The notes below the pieces were generated by a model that was not told where the DNA came from, searched no databases, and saw only the letters and a list, made by a program, of their open reading frames with translations. The translations under genes and the position numbers were made by a program. Shown here in pieces: positions 24,388 through 33,043 of a DNA stretch of 64,000 bases. Each line of letters begins with the position of its first letter. Position 1 is the first letter of the stretch. The stretch comes from Actinomadura cremea (GTDB lineage Bacteria > Actinomycetota > Actinomycetes > Streptosporangiales > Streptosporangiaceae). The stretch is taken from NCBI RefSeq assembly GCF_014648495.1, contig NZ_BMRF01000026.1:37831-101830 (forward strand). Direction: 5' to 3'.

Positions 24388-27207
24388 TCAGCTGCAGCCG
24401 CTGGTGGAGCCGCAGCCCTCGCAGACGTAGCAGCTGCCGGCGGGACGCATCTTCGTGCCGCAGGTCAGGCAGAGCGGCGCGTCCTGGGTGCGGCCCTGGC
24501 GGCTCTCGATGGCCTCGACGGACGACCGCGCGCCGTTCGCCGCCGCGGGGGCCGCCTGCGGGGCGGCGGGCCGCGCGATCTCCGCGGTCTGGGCGAGGCT
24601 GTCGTGCCGCACCACGTCCTCGTCGTGCAGGCTGGCCGGGTCCTCGCCGTTGGCCTGCATGGCGCGCTCCTCGGCGGTGAAGATGCCGAGACCCGCGCGC
24701 TCCTCGAAGGACAGGTGGTCGAGCGCCAGGCGGCGGAAGATGTAGTCCATCACCGACGTCGCCATGCGGATGTCCGGGTCGTCGGTCATGCCGGCCGGCT
24801 CGAACCGCAGGTTGGTGAACTTCTCCACCCACGTCTCCAGCGGCACCCCGTACTGGAGGCTGATCGAGATCGCCATGGAGAAGGCGTCCATCACCCCGGC
24901 GAGGGTGGAGCCCTGCTTGCCGAGCTTGAGGAACACCTCGCCGAGACCGTCGTCGGGGTAGGACGAGGCGGTCATGTAGCCCTCGGCGCCCGCGACGGAG
25001 AAGCGGGTCACGGTCGCGGGCCGCTGCTTCGGCAGCCGCCGGCGGACCGGCCGGACCTCGGCGGGGGCCTCGACGACCTCCGCCTTCTCCTTCTTCCCGG
25101 CGGCCGACAGCGGCTGGCCGACCTTGCAGTTGTCGCGGTAGATCGCCAGGGCCTTCAGCCCGAGCCGCCAGCCCTCGAAGTACACCTTCTCGATGTCCTC
25201 GATGGTGGCCTGCTCCGGCATGTTGACCGTCTTGGAGATCGCCCCGGACAGGAACGGCTGCGTGGCCGCCATCATCCGGACGTGCCCCATCGGGCTGATC
25301 GCGCGCTCGCCCATCGCGCAGTCGAACACCTCGTAGTGCTCGGGGCGCAGGCCGGGGGCGTCCACGACGTGGCCGTGCTCGGCGATGTACTCGACGATCG
25401 CCTCGATCCGCTCCTGCTGGTAGCCGAGCTGCTCCAGGGCGCGCGGCACCGTGTGGTTGACGATCTGCATGGAGCCGCCGCCGACGAGCTTCTTGAACTT
25501 CATCAGCGCGAGGTCGGGCTCGATGCCGGTGGTGTCGCAGTCCATCATCAGGCCGATGGTGCCGGTCGGCGCCAGCAGGGACGCCTGCGCGTTGCGGTAG
25601 CCGTTCTTCTCGCCGGCCTTCAGGCAGTCCTGCCACTGCTTGGCGGCGGCCGCCAGGATCGACTTGTCCATCTCGTGGAGCGTGCGGACCGCGTCGTTGG
25701 CGGCGGCGTGCTTGCGCATGACCCGCTTGTGGCCCTCGGCGTTGCGCGCGTACCCGGCGTAGGGGCCGACGACGCCCGCGATCTCGGCGGACCGGCGGTA
25801 GGCGACGCCCGTCATCAGCGAGGTGATCGCGGCGGCGAGGGCGCGGCCGCCCTCGGAGTCGTAGGCGTGGCCGGTCGCCATCAGCAGCGCGCCGAGGTTG
25901 GCGTAGCCGATGCCGAGCTGCCGGTAGTCCCGGGTGGTCTCGGCGATCTTCTCGGTGGGGAAGTCGGCGAACGTGATGGAGACGTCCATCGCCGTGATGA
26001 CCAGCTCGGTCAGCTTCACGAACCGCGCGATGTCGAACGTGCCGTCCGCGCTGAGGAACTTCAGCAGGTTGATGCTCGCCAGGTTGCAGGACGAGTTGTC
26101 CAGCGACATGTACTCCGAGCACGGGTTCGACGCGGTGATGCGGCCCGTCTCGGGGTTGGTGTGCCAGTCGTTGATCGTGTCGTCGTACTGGATGCCCGGG
26201 TCCGCGCACTCCCACGCGGCCTGCGCCATCCGGCGGAACAGGTCCTTGGCCTTGATCGTGTCGACGACCTCGCCGGTCATCCGGGCGCGCAGCCCGAACT
26301 CGCCGTCCGACTCGACGGCGTGCATGAACTCGTCCGACACCCGGACCGAGTTGTTCGCGTTCTGGTACTGGACGCTGCCGATGTCCTTGCCGCCGAGGTC
26401 CATGTCGAACCCGGCGTCCCGCAGCGCGCGGATCTTGTCCTCCTCGCGCGCCTTGGTCTCGATGAACTCCCCGATGTCGGGGTGGTCGACGTCGAGCACG
26501 ACCATCTTCGCCGCACGCCGCGTGGCCCCGCCGGACTTGATCGTCCCGGCGGACGCGTCCGCGCCGCGCATGAACGAGACCGGGCCGCTCGCGGTGCCGC
26601 CGGACGACAGCAGCTCGCGGCTCGACCGGATGCGGGAGAGGTTCAGGCCGGCGCCGGAGCCGCCCTTGAAGATGACGCCCTCTTCCTTGTACCAGTCGAG
26701 GATCGACTCCATCGTGTCGTCCACCGACAGGATGAAGCACGCCGAGACCTGCTGCGGGGACTTCGTGCCGACGTTGAACCAGACCGGCGAGTTGAAGCTG
26801 AACATCTGGTGCACCAGTGCGTACTTCAGCTCGTGGTCGAAGATCTCGGCGTCCTCGTCCGACGCGAAGTAGCCGTTCTCCAGGCCCGTCTTCGTGTACA
26901 TGCTCACGACGCGGTCGACGAGCTGCTTGAGGCTCCACTCGCGCTGCGACGTGCCGACCGCGCCGCGGAAGTACTTCGACGTGACGATGTTGACCGCGTT
27001 CAGCGACCAGAAGTCGGGGAACTCGACGCCGCGCTGCTCGAAGTTCACCGAGCCGTCGCGCCAGTTGGTCATGACGACGTCACGGCGTTCCCAGGTCAGC
27101 TCGTCGTACGGATGCACACCGGGCCTGGTGAAGATCCGCTCGACCTTCAGGCCCTTGCGCGCCCCCTTTCCGCGCCGCGCCGCAGAGCCGCTCACCGTCT
27201 CCGTCAT
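24388..27207 (-). CDS. nrdJ: Vitamin B12-dependent (class II) ribonucleotide reductase
   Basis: A 939-aa protein that reduces ribonucleotides to deoxyribonucleotides using adenosylcobalamin. Landmarks are FNSPVWFNVG, SACFILSVDDTM, the phosphate-loop GGSGAGLNLSRIRS, the radical-site SNPCSEYMSLDNSSCNLAS (NPCSE finger-loop) and LLAPTGTIGLMMDCDTTGIE. The C-terminal CLTCGTKMRPAGSCYVCEGC resembles a zinc-ribbon or redox tail. Length is usual for actinobacterial NrdJ. It lies 120 nt downstream of nrdR and is very likely transcribed with it. No cobalamin riboswitch is recognisable in the 120-nt gap. ATG 27207 follows GAGGGGGAAGGGC. Confidence 0.96.
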   Translation of the reverse strand: MTETVSGSAARRGKGARKGLKVERIFTRPGVHPYDELTWERRDVVMTNWRDGSVNFEQRGVEFPDFWSLNAVNIVTSKYFRGAVGTSQREWSLKQLVDRVVSMYTKTGLENGYFASDEDAEIFDHELKYALVHQMFSFNSPVWFNVGTKSPQQVSACFILSVDDTMESILDWYKEEGVIFKGGSGAGLNLSRIRSSRELLSSGGTASGPVSFMRGADASAGTIKSGGATRRAAKMVVLDVDHPDIGEFIETKAREEDKIRALRDAGFDMDLGGKDIGSVQYQNANNSVRVSDEFMHAVESDGEFGLRARMTGEVVDTIKAKDLFRRMAQAAWECADPGIQYDDTINDWHTNPETGRITASNPCSEYMSLDNSSCNLASINLLKFLSADGTFDIARFVKLTELVITAMDVSITFADFPTEKIAETTRDYRQLGIGYANLGALLMATGHAYDSEGGRALAAAITSLMTGVAYRRSAEIAGVVGPYAGYARNAEGHKRVMRKHAAANDAVRTLHEMDKSILAAAAKQWQDCLKAGEKNGYRNAQASLLAPTGTIGLMMDCDTTGIEPDLALMKFKKLVGGGSMQIVNHTVPRALEQLGYQQERIEAIVEYIAEHGHVVDAPGLRPEHYEVFDCAMGERAISPMGHVRMMAATQPFLSGAISKTVNMPEQATIEDIEKVYFEGWRLGLKALAIYRDNCKVGQPLSAAGKKEKAEVVEAPAEVRPVRRRLPKQRPATVTRFSVAGAEGYMTASSYPDDGLGEVFLKLGKQGSTLAGVMDAFSMAISISLQYGVPLETWVEKFTNLRFEPAGMTDDPDIRMATSVMDYIFRRLALDHLSFEERAGLGIFTAEERAMQANGEDPASLHDEDVVRHDSLAQTAEIARPAAPQAAPAAANGARSSVEAIESRQGRTQDAPLCLTCGTKMRPAGSCYVCEGCGSTSGCS

Positions 27208-27327
27208 GCCCTTCCCCCTCTCGGGCCCTCCCGCCGGGCCCTGTCCAGGAACAACCCCGCCGCCGCGCAAGGCATGCCCGGCGCGGTGGCTCTTCACGTT
27301 CGATGCTTGTCAGTGTTTCCGCCGTCC

Positions 27328-27801
27328 CTAACGGGACGGGCCGGGCTCCCCCGAGGAACCGGCATTCCGCAGTGTCTCGATCTCCCGGGCGAAGTCGTCG
27401 AGCGATTCGAAGCTCCGATACACGGAGGCGAACCGCAGATACGCGACCTCGTCGAGTTCACCGAGCGGCCCCAGGATCGCGAGACCGATCTCGTGCGAGG
27501 GGATCTCCGCGGATCCCGCCGACCGGATGGCCTCCTCGACCCGCTGGCCGAGCTTCGCGAGCGCGTCCTCGTCGACCGGGCGGCCCTGGCAGGCCCTGCG
27601 CACCCCGGCGATGATCTTCTCGCGGGAGAAGGGCTCGGTGACGCCGCTTCGCTTGGCGACCATCACGAGCACATTCTCCTGCGTGGTGAATCTCCGGCCG
27701 CATTCGGCGCACGAGCGGCGCCGCCTAATGGCGCCCCCGTCGTCGGTGGAACGGCTGTCGATCACTTTGGTGTCGGGGTTGCGGCAGAACGGGCAGTGCA
27801 C
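27328..27801 (-). CDS. nrdR: Transcriptional repressor NrdR
   Basis: A 157-aa zinc-ribbon/ATP-cone regulator. The N-terminus [16 protein letters not shown] plus [10 protein letters not shown] forms the four-Cys zinc ribbon. The ATP-cone spans [22 protein letters not shown] to [15 protein letters not shown]. It senses dATP/ATP and represses ribonucleotide reductase genes. The start is GTG 27801, preceded by GGAGGGGGGAG, and matches the conserved length. It heads the nrdR-nrdJ operon and has two NrdR boxes in its own promoter. Confidence 0.96.
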   Translation of the reverse strand: MHCPFCRNPDTKVIDSRSTDDGGAIRRRRSCAECGRRFTTQENVLVMVAKRSGVTEPFSREKIIAGVRRACQGRPVDEDALAKLGQRVEEAIRSAGSAEIPSHEIGLAILGPLGELDEVAYLRFASVYRSFESLDDFAREIETLRNAGSSGEPGPSR

Positions 27802-27853
27802 GTCTCCCCCCTCCCCGACGAATGGAAGCGTCATCGCGGGAACAGCGCCACAA

Positions 27854-27900
27854 TCACAACTTGTGGTTAATCCCATCGATGTAACTACTAGATGTTGTGG
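27854..27900 (-). promoter_or_regulatory. Twin NrdR boxes upstream of nrdR-nrdJ
   Basis: Minus-strand box 1 CCACAACATCTAGTAG (27900-27885) and box 2 TAACCACAAGTTGTGA (27869-27854) match the published NrdR consensus ACACwATATwTwGTGT at 11 and 9 of 16 positions. They are exactly 31 bp apart, three helical turns, as expected for cooperative NrdR binding. They lie 53-99 nt before the nrdR start codon. Confidence 0.75.
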
Positions 27901-28579
27901 TCAACGGTACGGGTCTCCAGACGCCAACGCAACCTGGTCGACCACCTCCCGAGTCACATCCGCCACGGACCCGCTGGTGGCGTGCGGCCGCGCCGCGCCA
28001 CACCGGATCACCCCACCGGCGTGTCGCGTCCCGCCTCCCCGCGCCACCGAGCTCGTCCACGCCCGGCACTCCCCTCGGCCGTCCGGAACACCCGGCGCAA
28101 CCGCTCGGCCGCGTCTCGGTCACGCGTCGCCGGGCGGCGGCGAATGCGTCACGTGTCGCGTGTTCGCCGACCGCCGCTGGACGTCGCGTACTGGAGTCGG
28201 CGCGCGGGCGGCGAACAGGGTCGACGAGTCGCATTGCGTTGCCGCGCCGCCCGGTGCTTGACGTGTTCCCGGGACGGCTCGGGAGACGCGCACGCGCACC
28301 CCCGGCATCGTGCGTCCGACATAGCGCATATGTCTCTTAGCTCATCGCGGCGGGAAACGCACCGCCGCCCCGGCATCCCTTTTCCGGCCGCATGGCGTGC
28401 TCGGCCGGCGCCTTCACGCGCCTCGCCTCGACGCAACTGGGGGCGTACCGGGGCGAAACGAGAACGGGGCGAAGGCGAGCGGCGGGAGCGCGGCCTTGCG
28501 CAATGAGTTCGGACGGGCAAACCGCGCGGTGCGTATCGCTTGAAGCGGCCATCTCGGACCCCGGAGCGGGAAAACCGGA
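27901..28579. other. Long non-coding stretch between nrdR and lexA
   Basis: About 680 bp between the NrdR boxes and the LexA boxes. Open frames occur on both strands, but their products are Arg/Ser/Pro-rich without recognisable domains or good ribosome binding sites. Triplet-periodic GC bias looks weaker than in neighbouring genes. No RNA gene, repeat or riboswitch was recognised. Confidence 0.5.
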
Positions 28580-28648
28580 TCGAACGCCTGTACGATGTTC
28601 TGTGGATGGCCTCAAGAAAACACCGGAGCACTTCGAACAATTGTTTGA
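28580..28648 (+). promoter_or_regulatory. LexA (SOS) boxes in the lexA promoter
   Basis: TCGAACAATTGTTTGA (28633-28648) fits the Gram-positive SOS box CGAACRNRYGTTYG. A second copy, TCGAACGCCTGTACGA (28580-28595), has one mismatch in the right half. A plausible -35 TTGTTT overlaps the first box and CGATAA lies about 18 bp downstream. This supports LexA autoregulation. Confidence 0.8.
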
Positions 28649-28717
28649 TCGGGGCGCCAAAGCGCGATAACGTGCATGACCAGGAGTGATGAGACCTAGG
28701 CGCCCGGGAGGCGAGCG

Positions 28718-29401
28718 ATGAGCAAGGTCCGGGAGCTGCCCGACGGGCCGATGGACGAGTCGGGGCTGACGCAGCGGCAGCGCATGGTGCTCGAGGTGAT
28801 CCGCGACTCGGTGGCGCGCCGCGGTTACCCGCCCTCCATGCGCGAGATCGGCGAGGCGGTCGGCCTGACCAGCACGTCGAGCGTGTCGCACCAGCTCCGG
28901 ACCCTGCAGCGCAAGGGGTTCCTGCGGCGCGACCCGAACCGCCCGCGCGCGGTCGAGGTGCGGGTGCCGGGATCGACGCCCGTCCAGACCGAGCCGGACT
29001 CGGCCGACGGGACGGCGACGCGGCAGGCGCCCGCGTACGTGCCGCTCGTCGGGCGGATCGCCGCCGGTGGGCCGATCCTCGCCGAGGAGGCCGTCGAGGA
29101 CGTCTTCACGCTGCCCAAGCAGCTCGTCGGCGAGGGGACGCACTTCCTGCTGAAGGTCACCGGTGACTCGATGATCGACGCCGCGATCGCCGACGGCGAC
29201 TGGGTCGTCGTCCGCCAGCAGCCGGTCGCCGAGCAGGGCGACATCGTCGCCGCCATGATCGACGGCGAGGCCACGGTGAAGACGTTCAAGCGGCGCGACG
29301 GGCACATCTGGCTGATGCCGCAGAACCCCGCGTACGAGCCGATCCCCGGCGACGAGGCGTCCGTCCTCGGCCGGGTCGTGGCGGTCCTCCGCAAGATGTG
29401 A
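28718..29401 (+). CDS. lexA: SOS response repressor and self-cleaving protease LexA
   Basis: A 227-aa protein. The N-terminal winged helix ([40 protein letters not shown]) binds SOS boxes. The C-terminal S24 peptidase domain has the Ala-Gly cleavage site in [13 protein letters not shown], the catalytic Ser in [11 protein letters not shown] and the catalytic Lys in ATVKTFKRR. RecA-stimulated autocleavage derepresses DNA-repair genes. RBS GGGAGG precedes ATG 28718, and two LexA boxes lie 70-138 nt upstream. Confidence 0.97.
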   Translation: MSKVRELPDGPMDESGLTQRQRMVLEVIRDSVARRGYPPSMREIGEAVGLTSTSSVSHQLRTLQRKGFLRRDPNRPRAVEVRVPGSTPVQTEPDSADGTATRQAPAYVPLVGRIAAGGPILAEEAVEDVFTLPKQLVGEGTHFLLKVTGDSMIDAAIADGDWVVVRQQPVAEQGDIVAAMIDGEATVKTFKRRDGHIWLMPQNPAYEPIPGDEASVLGRVVAVLRKM

Positions 29402-29411
29402 GCGAACCGGG

Positions 29412-29442
29412 AACGGCCGCCGGGCGAGGCCCGGCGGCCGTT
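29412..29442. terminator. Bidirectional terminator between lexA and leuS
   Basis: A 13-bp perfect stem: AACGGCCGCCGGG (29412-29424), loop CGAGG, then CCCGGCGGCCGTT. The A/T bases at each base of the stem suit both directions. It sits in the 48-nt gap between the convergent lexA and leuS stops. Confidence 0.88.
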
Positions 29443-29449
29443 TCGCGTG

Positions 29450-31918
29450 TCAGCGCTTCGGAACGATGTTCACGATCTTCGGGGCGCGCACGATCACCTT
29501 CGCGACGTCCGCACCGCCCAGCGCGTCCTGGATCTTCGGCGACGCCAGCGCCAGCCGCTCCAGCTCGTCGCCCGCGATGCCCGGCGGCACCTCCAGCCGG
29601 TCCCGGACCTTGCCGGCGACCTGGACTACGCAGGTGACCGACTCCTCGACCAGCAGTGCCGGGTCGGCGGACGGCCAGCCCGCGCCGATCACCGGGGCGG
29701 TGCGGCCCAGCCGCGACCACGCCTCCTCGGCGGTGTAGGGCGCGAACAGCGACAGCAGCACGGTGATCGTCTCGGCGGCCTCGCGGACGGCCGGGTCGGC
29801 GGCGCCGGGCCCGGAGTCGATCGCCTTGCGCGTCGCGGTCACCAGCTCCATGACCCGGGCGATCGCGACGTTGAACCGCTCCGACTCGACCAGCGCCGTG
29901 ACCTCGTCCACGGTGCGGGCGGTGGCGCGGCGCAGCGCGGTGTCGCCGGACGCGGCGTCCGTGCCGGGCTCGCAGGCGACCTCGCTCGCGATGCGGTGCA
30001 CGCGGGACAGGAACTTCGACATCCCGTGCGGAGACACGTCGGCCCAGTCGATGTCGTCCTCGGGCGGGCCGGAGAACAGCATCGCCAGCCGGACGACGTC
30101 CACGCCGAACTCGTCGATCTGCTGCCCCAGGTCGACCAGGTTCCCGGTCGTCTTCGACATCGCCTTGCCGTTCAGGATCACCTGGCCCTGGTTCAGCAGC
30201 CGGGTGAACGGCTCGGTGAAGTCGACCATGCCCATGTCGTGCAGGACCTTGGTGAAGAACCGGCTGTACAGCAGGTGCAGGATGGCGTGCTCGACGCCGC
30301 CGGTGTACTGGTCGACCGGCATCCACCGGCGGACCTGCTCGACGTCGAACGGGCCGCCCTCGTACCCCGGCGAGCAGTACCGGAAGTAGTACCAGGACGA
30401 GTCGACGAACGTGTCCATCGTGTCGGTGTCGCGCGTGGCGGCACCACCGCACTTGGGGCACTCGGTGTTCACCCAGTCGGCCGCGGCGGCCAGCGGCGAG
30501 GTCCCCTTCGGGGCCAGGTCGGCGCCGCGCAGGCCCTCGGGCAGCCGCACCGGCAGCTGCTCGTCCGGCACCGGGACCTCGCCGCACGCGTCGCAGTGCA
30601 CGATCGGGATCGGGCAGCCCCAGAACCGCTGCCGGGACACCAGCCAGTCGCGCAGCCGGAAGTTCACCGCGGCCCGTCCGGTGCCGCGCTCCTGCATGAT
30701 CTCGATGATGCGGGCGATGCCGTCCGCCTTGGCCAGCCCGTCGATCGGGCCGGAGTTGACCAGCCGGCCCTCGCCGGGGGTGGCGGCGCCCGTCTCGGCG
30801 GGGTCGGCGTCGCCGGTCTCGACGACGACGCGGACCGGCAGCCCGAACTTCAGCGCGAAGTCCAGGTCGCGCTGGTCGTGCGCGGGGACGGCCATGATCG
30901 CGCCGTGCCCGTACTCGGCCAGCACGTAGTCGGACGCCCAGACCGGCAGCCGCTCGCCGTTCACCGGGTTGATCGCGTAGCGGCCCAGGAAGACGCCGGT
31001 CTTCTCCCGCTCGGTGGACAGCCGCTCGATCTCGCTCTCCCGCGAGACCTCCTCCCGGTACGCCTCGAACTCGGTGCGCCGGTCGGGCGCGCAGACCTCC
31101 TCGGCCAGCGCGGCGTCGGCCGCGACGACCATGAACGTCGCGCCGTACAGGGTGTCGGGACGCGTCGTGTAGACGGTGACGGGCTCGTCGCGGCCCTCGA
31201 TGACGAAGTCGACGTCGGCGCCGGTGGAGCGGCCGATCCAGTTGCGCTGCATCAGCAGGACCCGCTCGGGCCACTTGCCCTCCAGCTGCTCCATGTCGTC
31301 CAGCAGCCGGTCCGCGTACTCGGTGATCTTGAAGTACCACTGGGTCAGCACGCGCTTTTCGACCAGGGTGCCGCAGCGCTCGCAGTGCCCGCCCACGACC
31401 TGCTCGTTCGCCAGGACGGTCTGGTCCTTCGGGCACCAGTTGACGTGGCCGCCCTTGCGGTAGGCCAGGCCCCGCTCGTAGAAGCGCAGGAACAGCCACT
31501 GCGTCCACTTGTAGTACTCGGGGTCGGAGGTGTGCAGCCGCCGCGACCAGTCGAAGGACGGCGCGTACCGCTGGAACGAGGCCGCCTGGGTGTCGATGTT
31601 GGCGTACGTCCACTCGGCGGGGTGGGAGTCGCGCTTGATGGCGGCGTTCTCGGCGGGCAGGCCGAAGGAGTCCCACCCGATGGGGTGCAGCACGTTGTAT
31701 CCGCGCTGCAACCAGTAGCGGGCCGGGACGTCGCCGATCGCGAACGCCTCCGCGTGGCCCATGTGCAGGTCACCGCTGGGGTAGGGGAACATGTCCAGCG
31801 CGTAACGCCGCTCCCGGCCGCCTTCCTCCTCAACGGCCTTGAACGGGTCGAGCTCCGCCCAACGGGCCTGCCATTTGTCCTGAACCGCCCGCGGGTCGTA
31901 CTGCTCGTCGCTGCTCAC
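29450..31918 (-). CDS. leuS: Leucyl-tRNA synthetase
   Basis: An 822-aa class I synthetase charging tRNA-Leu. The HIGH motif appears as [10 protein letters not shown] near residue 50 and the KMSKS loop as [10 protein letters not shown]. The editing (CP1) domain has the [12 protein letters not shown] signature, and zinc-type Cys pairs occur in NWCPKDQ/CERCG and CDACGE/CPKCGG. Length is usual for bacterial enzymes of this lineage. The start is GTG 31918. A leader peptide with three Leu codons and a terminator hairpin lie upstream, predicting leucine-dependent attenuation. Confidence 0.97.
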   Translation of the reverse strand: MSSDEQYDPRAVQDKWQARWAELDPFKAVEEEGGRERRYALDMFPYPSGDLHMGHAEAFAIGDVPARYWLQRGYNVLHPIGWDSFGLPAENAAIKRDSHPAEWTYANIDTQAASFQRYAPSFDWSRRLHTSDPEYYKWTQWLFLRFYERGLAYRKGGHVNWCPKDQTVLANEQVVGGHCERCGTLVEKRVLTQWYFKITEYADRLLDDMEQLEGKWPERVLLMQRNWIGRSTGADVDFVIEGRDEPVTVYTTRPDTLYGATFMVVAADAALAEEVCAPDRRTEFEAYREEVSRESEIERLSTEREKTGVFLGRYAINPVNGERLPVWASDYVLAEYGHGAIMAVPAHDQRDLDFALKFGLPVRVVVETGDADPAETGAATPGEGRLVNSGPIDGLAKADGIARIIEIMQERGTGRAAVNFRLRDWLVSRQRFWGCPIPIVHCDACGEVPVPDEQLPVRLPEGLRGADLAPKGTSPLAAAADWVNTECPKCGGAATRDTDTMDTFVDSSWYYFRYCSPGYEGGPFDVEQVRRWMPVDQYTGGVEHAILHLLYSRFFTKVLHDMGMVDFTEPFTRLLNQGQVILNGKAMSKTTGNLVDLGQQIDEFGVDVVRLAMLFSGPPEDDIDWADVSPHGMSKFLSRVHRIASEVACEPGTDAASGDTALRRATARTVDEVTALVESERFNVAIARVMELVTATRKAIDSGPGAADPAVREAAETITVLLSLFAPYTAEEAWSRLGRTAPVIGAGWPSADPALLVEESVTCVVQVAGKVRDRLEVPPGIAGDELERLALASPKIQDALGGADVAKVIVRAPKIVNIVPKR

Positions 31919-31985
31919 GCTGTCTCTCTCTTCCGTCCCTAGCGAGTCCCTGGCGAAGGGGCCAGACCGTCCGCCGAAATGAAAC

Positions 31986-32007
31986 GGCCCCTCGCGCAGG
32001 AGGGGCC
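31986..32007 (-). terminator. Attenuator hairpin in the leuS leader
   Basis: An 8-bp GC stem (arms 31986-31993 and 32000-32007, 6-nt loop) is followed on the minus strand by GTTTCATTT, a terminator-like tail. Two G-U pairs and one G-C pair can extend the stem outward. It lies about 68 nt before the leuS start codon and directly after the leader-peptide hairpin. Confidence 0.72.
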
Positions 32008-32036
32008 GCCACGCTGACTTCGCTCGTCAGCGTGGC
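32008..32036 (-). promoter_or_regulatory. Leader hairpin overlapping the leader-peptide stop
   Basis: An 11-bp perfect stem (arms 32008-32018 and 32026-32036, 7-nt loop) whose 5' arm on the transcript contains the last codons and stop of the leader peptide. A ribosome on the leader would prevent it forming. It abuts the terminator hairpin, and the outer base pairs of the two can compete. The exact antiterminator fold is not obvious. Confidence 0.65.
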
Positions 32037-32062
32037 CGTTCAAGGAGCAGCCTGGCATGCAT
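32027..32062 (-). CDS. Leucine-rich leader peptide of leuS
   Basis: An 11-codon ORF, MHARLLLERPR, with three successive Leu codons (CTG CTC CTT) followed by a stop inside hairpin 32008-32036. A -10-like TACGCT lies 6 nt before its ATG on the minus strand, consistent with a leaderless transcript starting at the ATG. This is the arrangement of ribosome-mediated transcription attenuation: lack of charged tRNA-Leu would stall the ribosome and raise leuS expression. Confidence 0.75.
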   Translation of the reverse strand: MHARLLLERPR

Positions 32063-32122
32063 ACAGCAAGCGTAGCGCAACCGCAACCCCCGCCGCCCGG
32101 GGATGTCGGAGCGCCGCGGGGG

Positions 32123-32737
32123 TCAGTGGCCGGAGGCCTGGCGGGCGAGGGAGACGACGCCGGTGATCTGGACGCGGGTCAGCGCGAGGTCGGCGCCGAC
32201 GGCGCTCAGGGTGTCCTGCTCGGAGACGCTGAGGGGGCCGTCCATGAGGGCGATCTCGGCGGCGGCGCGCAGGATGCTCTCCCGCGCCTCGGGGGCCAGC
32301 GCGGAGGACGCGCGCCCCATCTCGACGCGGACCTCGTCGAACGGGCGTCCGAGGTCGGCGTTCAGCGCGCCCTCGTCGTACCCGGTCTCGCCGGCCTGGC
32401 GGACGACGGCGACGGCGCGGGAGCGGGCCGCCGCGTGGGTGTAGTCGCCGGAGCGCAGCACCTGGGCGATCGCCATCCGCAGCAGCATCGCGGGCATGTG
32501 CGCGAGCTGCGCCGTCGTCGGGACCTCGAGGACGCCGGTCGTCCAGCGGCCGCGGCAGGTGCCGCATTCGACGATCTCGCCGCCGGTCTTGTTGAGGGGC
32601 AGGACCGGGATGAAGAACAGCGTGAAGAAGTTGCGGCCCTGCCGCCGCCGGTACTCGCGGTCGCCGCCGCATTGCGGGCAGTGGAAGACGCCCTTGCCCA
32701 AGGTGAAGAACACCACGCGCCAGCCGAAAATGATCAC
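32123..32737 (-). CDS. TerB-family protein with N-terminal zinc-ribbon-like segment
   Basis: A 204-aa protein. It opens VIIFGWRVVFFTLGKGVFHC, with CPQCGGD and a second pair in VECGTCRGRW forming a zinc-ribbon-like module around a hydrophobic FFTLFFIPVLPL stretch. The C-terminal ~100 residues (LRAAAEIALMDGPLSVSEQD, TLSAVGADLALTRVQITGV) resemble the helical, acidic TerB/DjlA-like domain. GTG 32737 is chosen because GGGGG lies about 8 nt upstream; an ATG in frame about 30 nt earlier is an alternative. Function unknown, probably stress or metal related. Confidence 0.7.
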   Translation of the reverse strand: MIIFGWRVVFFTLGKGVFHCPQCGGDREYRRRQGRNFFTLFFIPVLPLNKTGGEIVECGTCRGRWTTGVLEVPTTAQLAHMPAMLLRMAIAQVLRSGDYTHAAARSRAVAVVRQAGETGYDEGALNADLGRPFDEVRVEMGRASSALAPEARESILRAAAEIALMDGPLSVSEQDTLSAVGADLALTRVQITGVVSLARQASGH

Positions 32738-33043
32738 GACAATGCCCCCTTTTCCCGGAACGGTCATCGTAACCGGGCCGGGGCGGGGACGCGCGGCGGC
32801 GCACCGCCCGCGGACGATCGGTCCCGCGTCCGGACATGACCGGCACGCCCGTCCGGCTCGGGGACCCTCCGTGTCCCCGCTGTCACGCCCGCCCCCGCGA
32901 CCGGGCAGTTGGCACAAAACGGCACGTCAAAAAGGGCGGCGCGCCATGGCGCGGACCCGTGCGGATACAGCAGGATGAGCGGAACGATTCGTAGACTCGT
33001 CGGTAACAACCGGCCGGTCACCCGTTCCCGCGCGAGGAGTGCC
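32738..33043. other. Intergenic region between TerB-like and acyl-CoA ligase genes
   Basis: 306 bp between divergent genes, so both promoters should be here. A TAGACT at 32991-32996 is a possible -10 for the acyl-CoA ligase, but no convincing -35 or operator was found. Open frames across it lack recognisable domains. Confidence 0.4.

Noticed and set aside
27208-27327. Cobalamin riboswitch between nrdR and nrdJ
   Set aside because: The gap is only 120 nt and lacks the B12-box and other conserved elements; B12 dependence of NrdJ alone is not evidence.
24178-27870. A plus-strand frame of over 1,200 codons opposite nrdJ and nrdR
   Set aside because: It is the reverse shadow of two strongly conserved genes; the product is His/Arg/Val-rich with no motifs.
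28392-28670. Small gene overlapping the LexA boxes
   Set aside because: The frame reads through both LexA boxes and has no ribosome binding site, domain or codon bias.
31919-32100. T-box riboswitch upstream of leuS
   Set aside because: No T-box core or specifier-loop arrangement is present; the short Leu-rich leader ORF and hairpins explain the region better.
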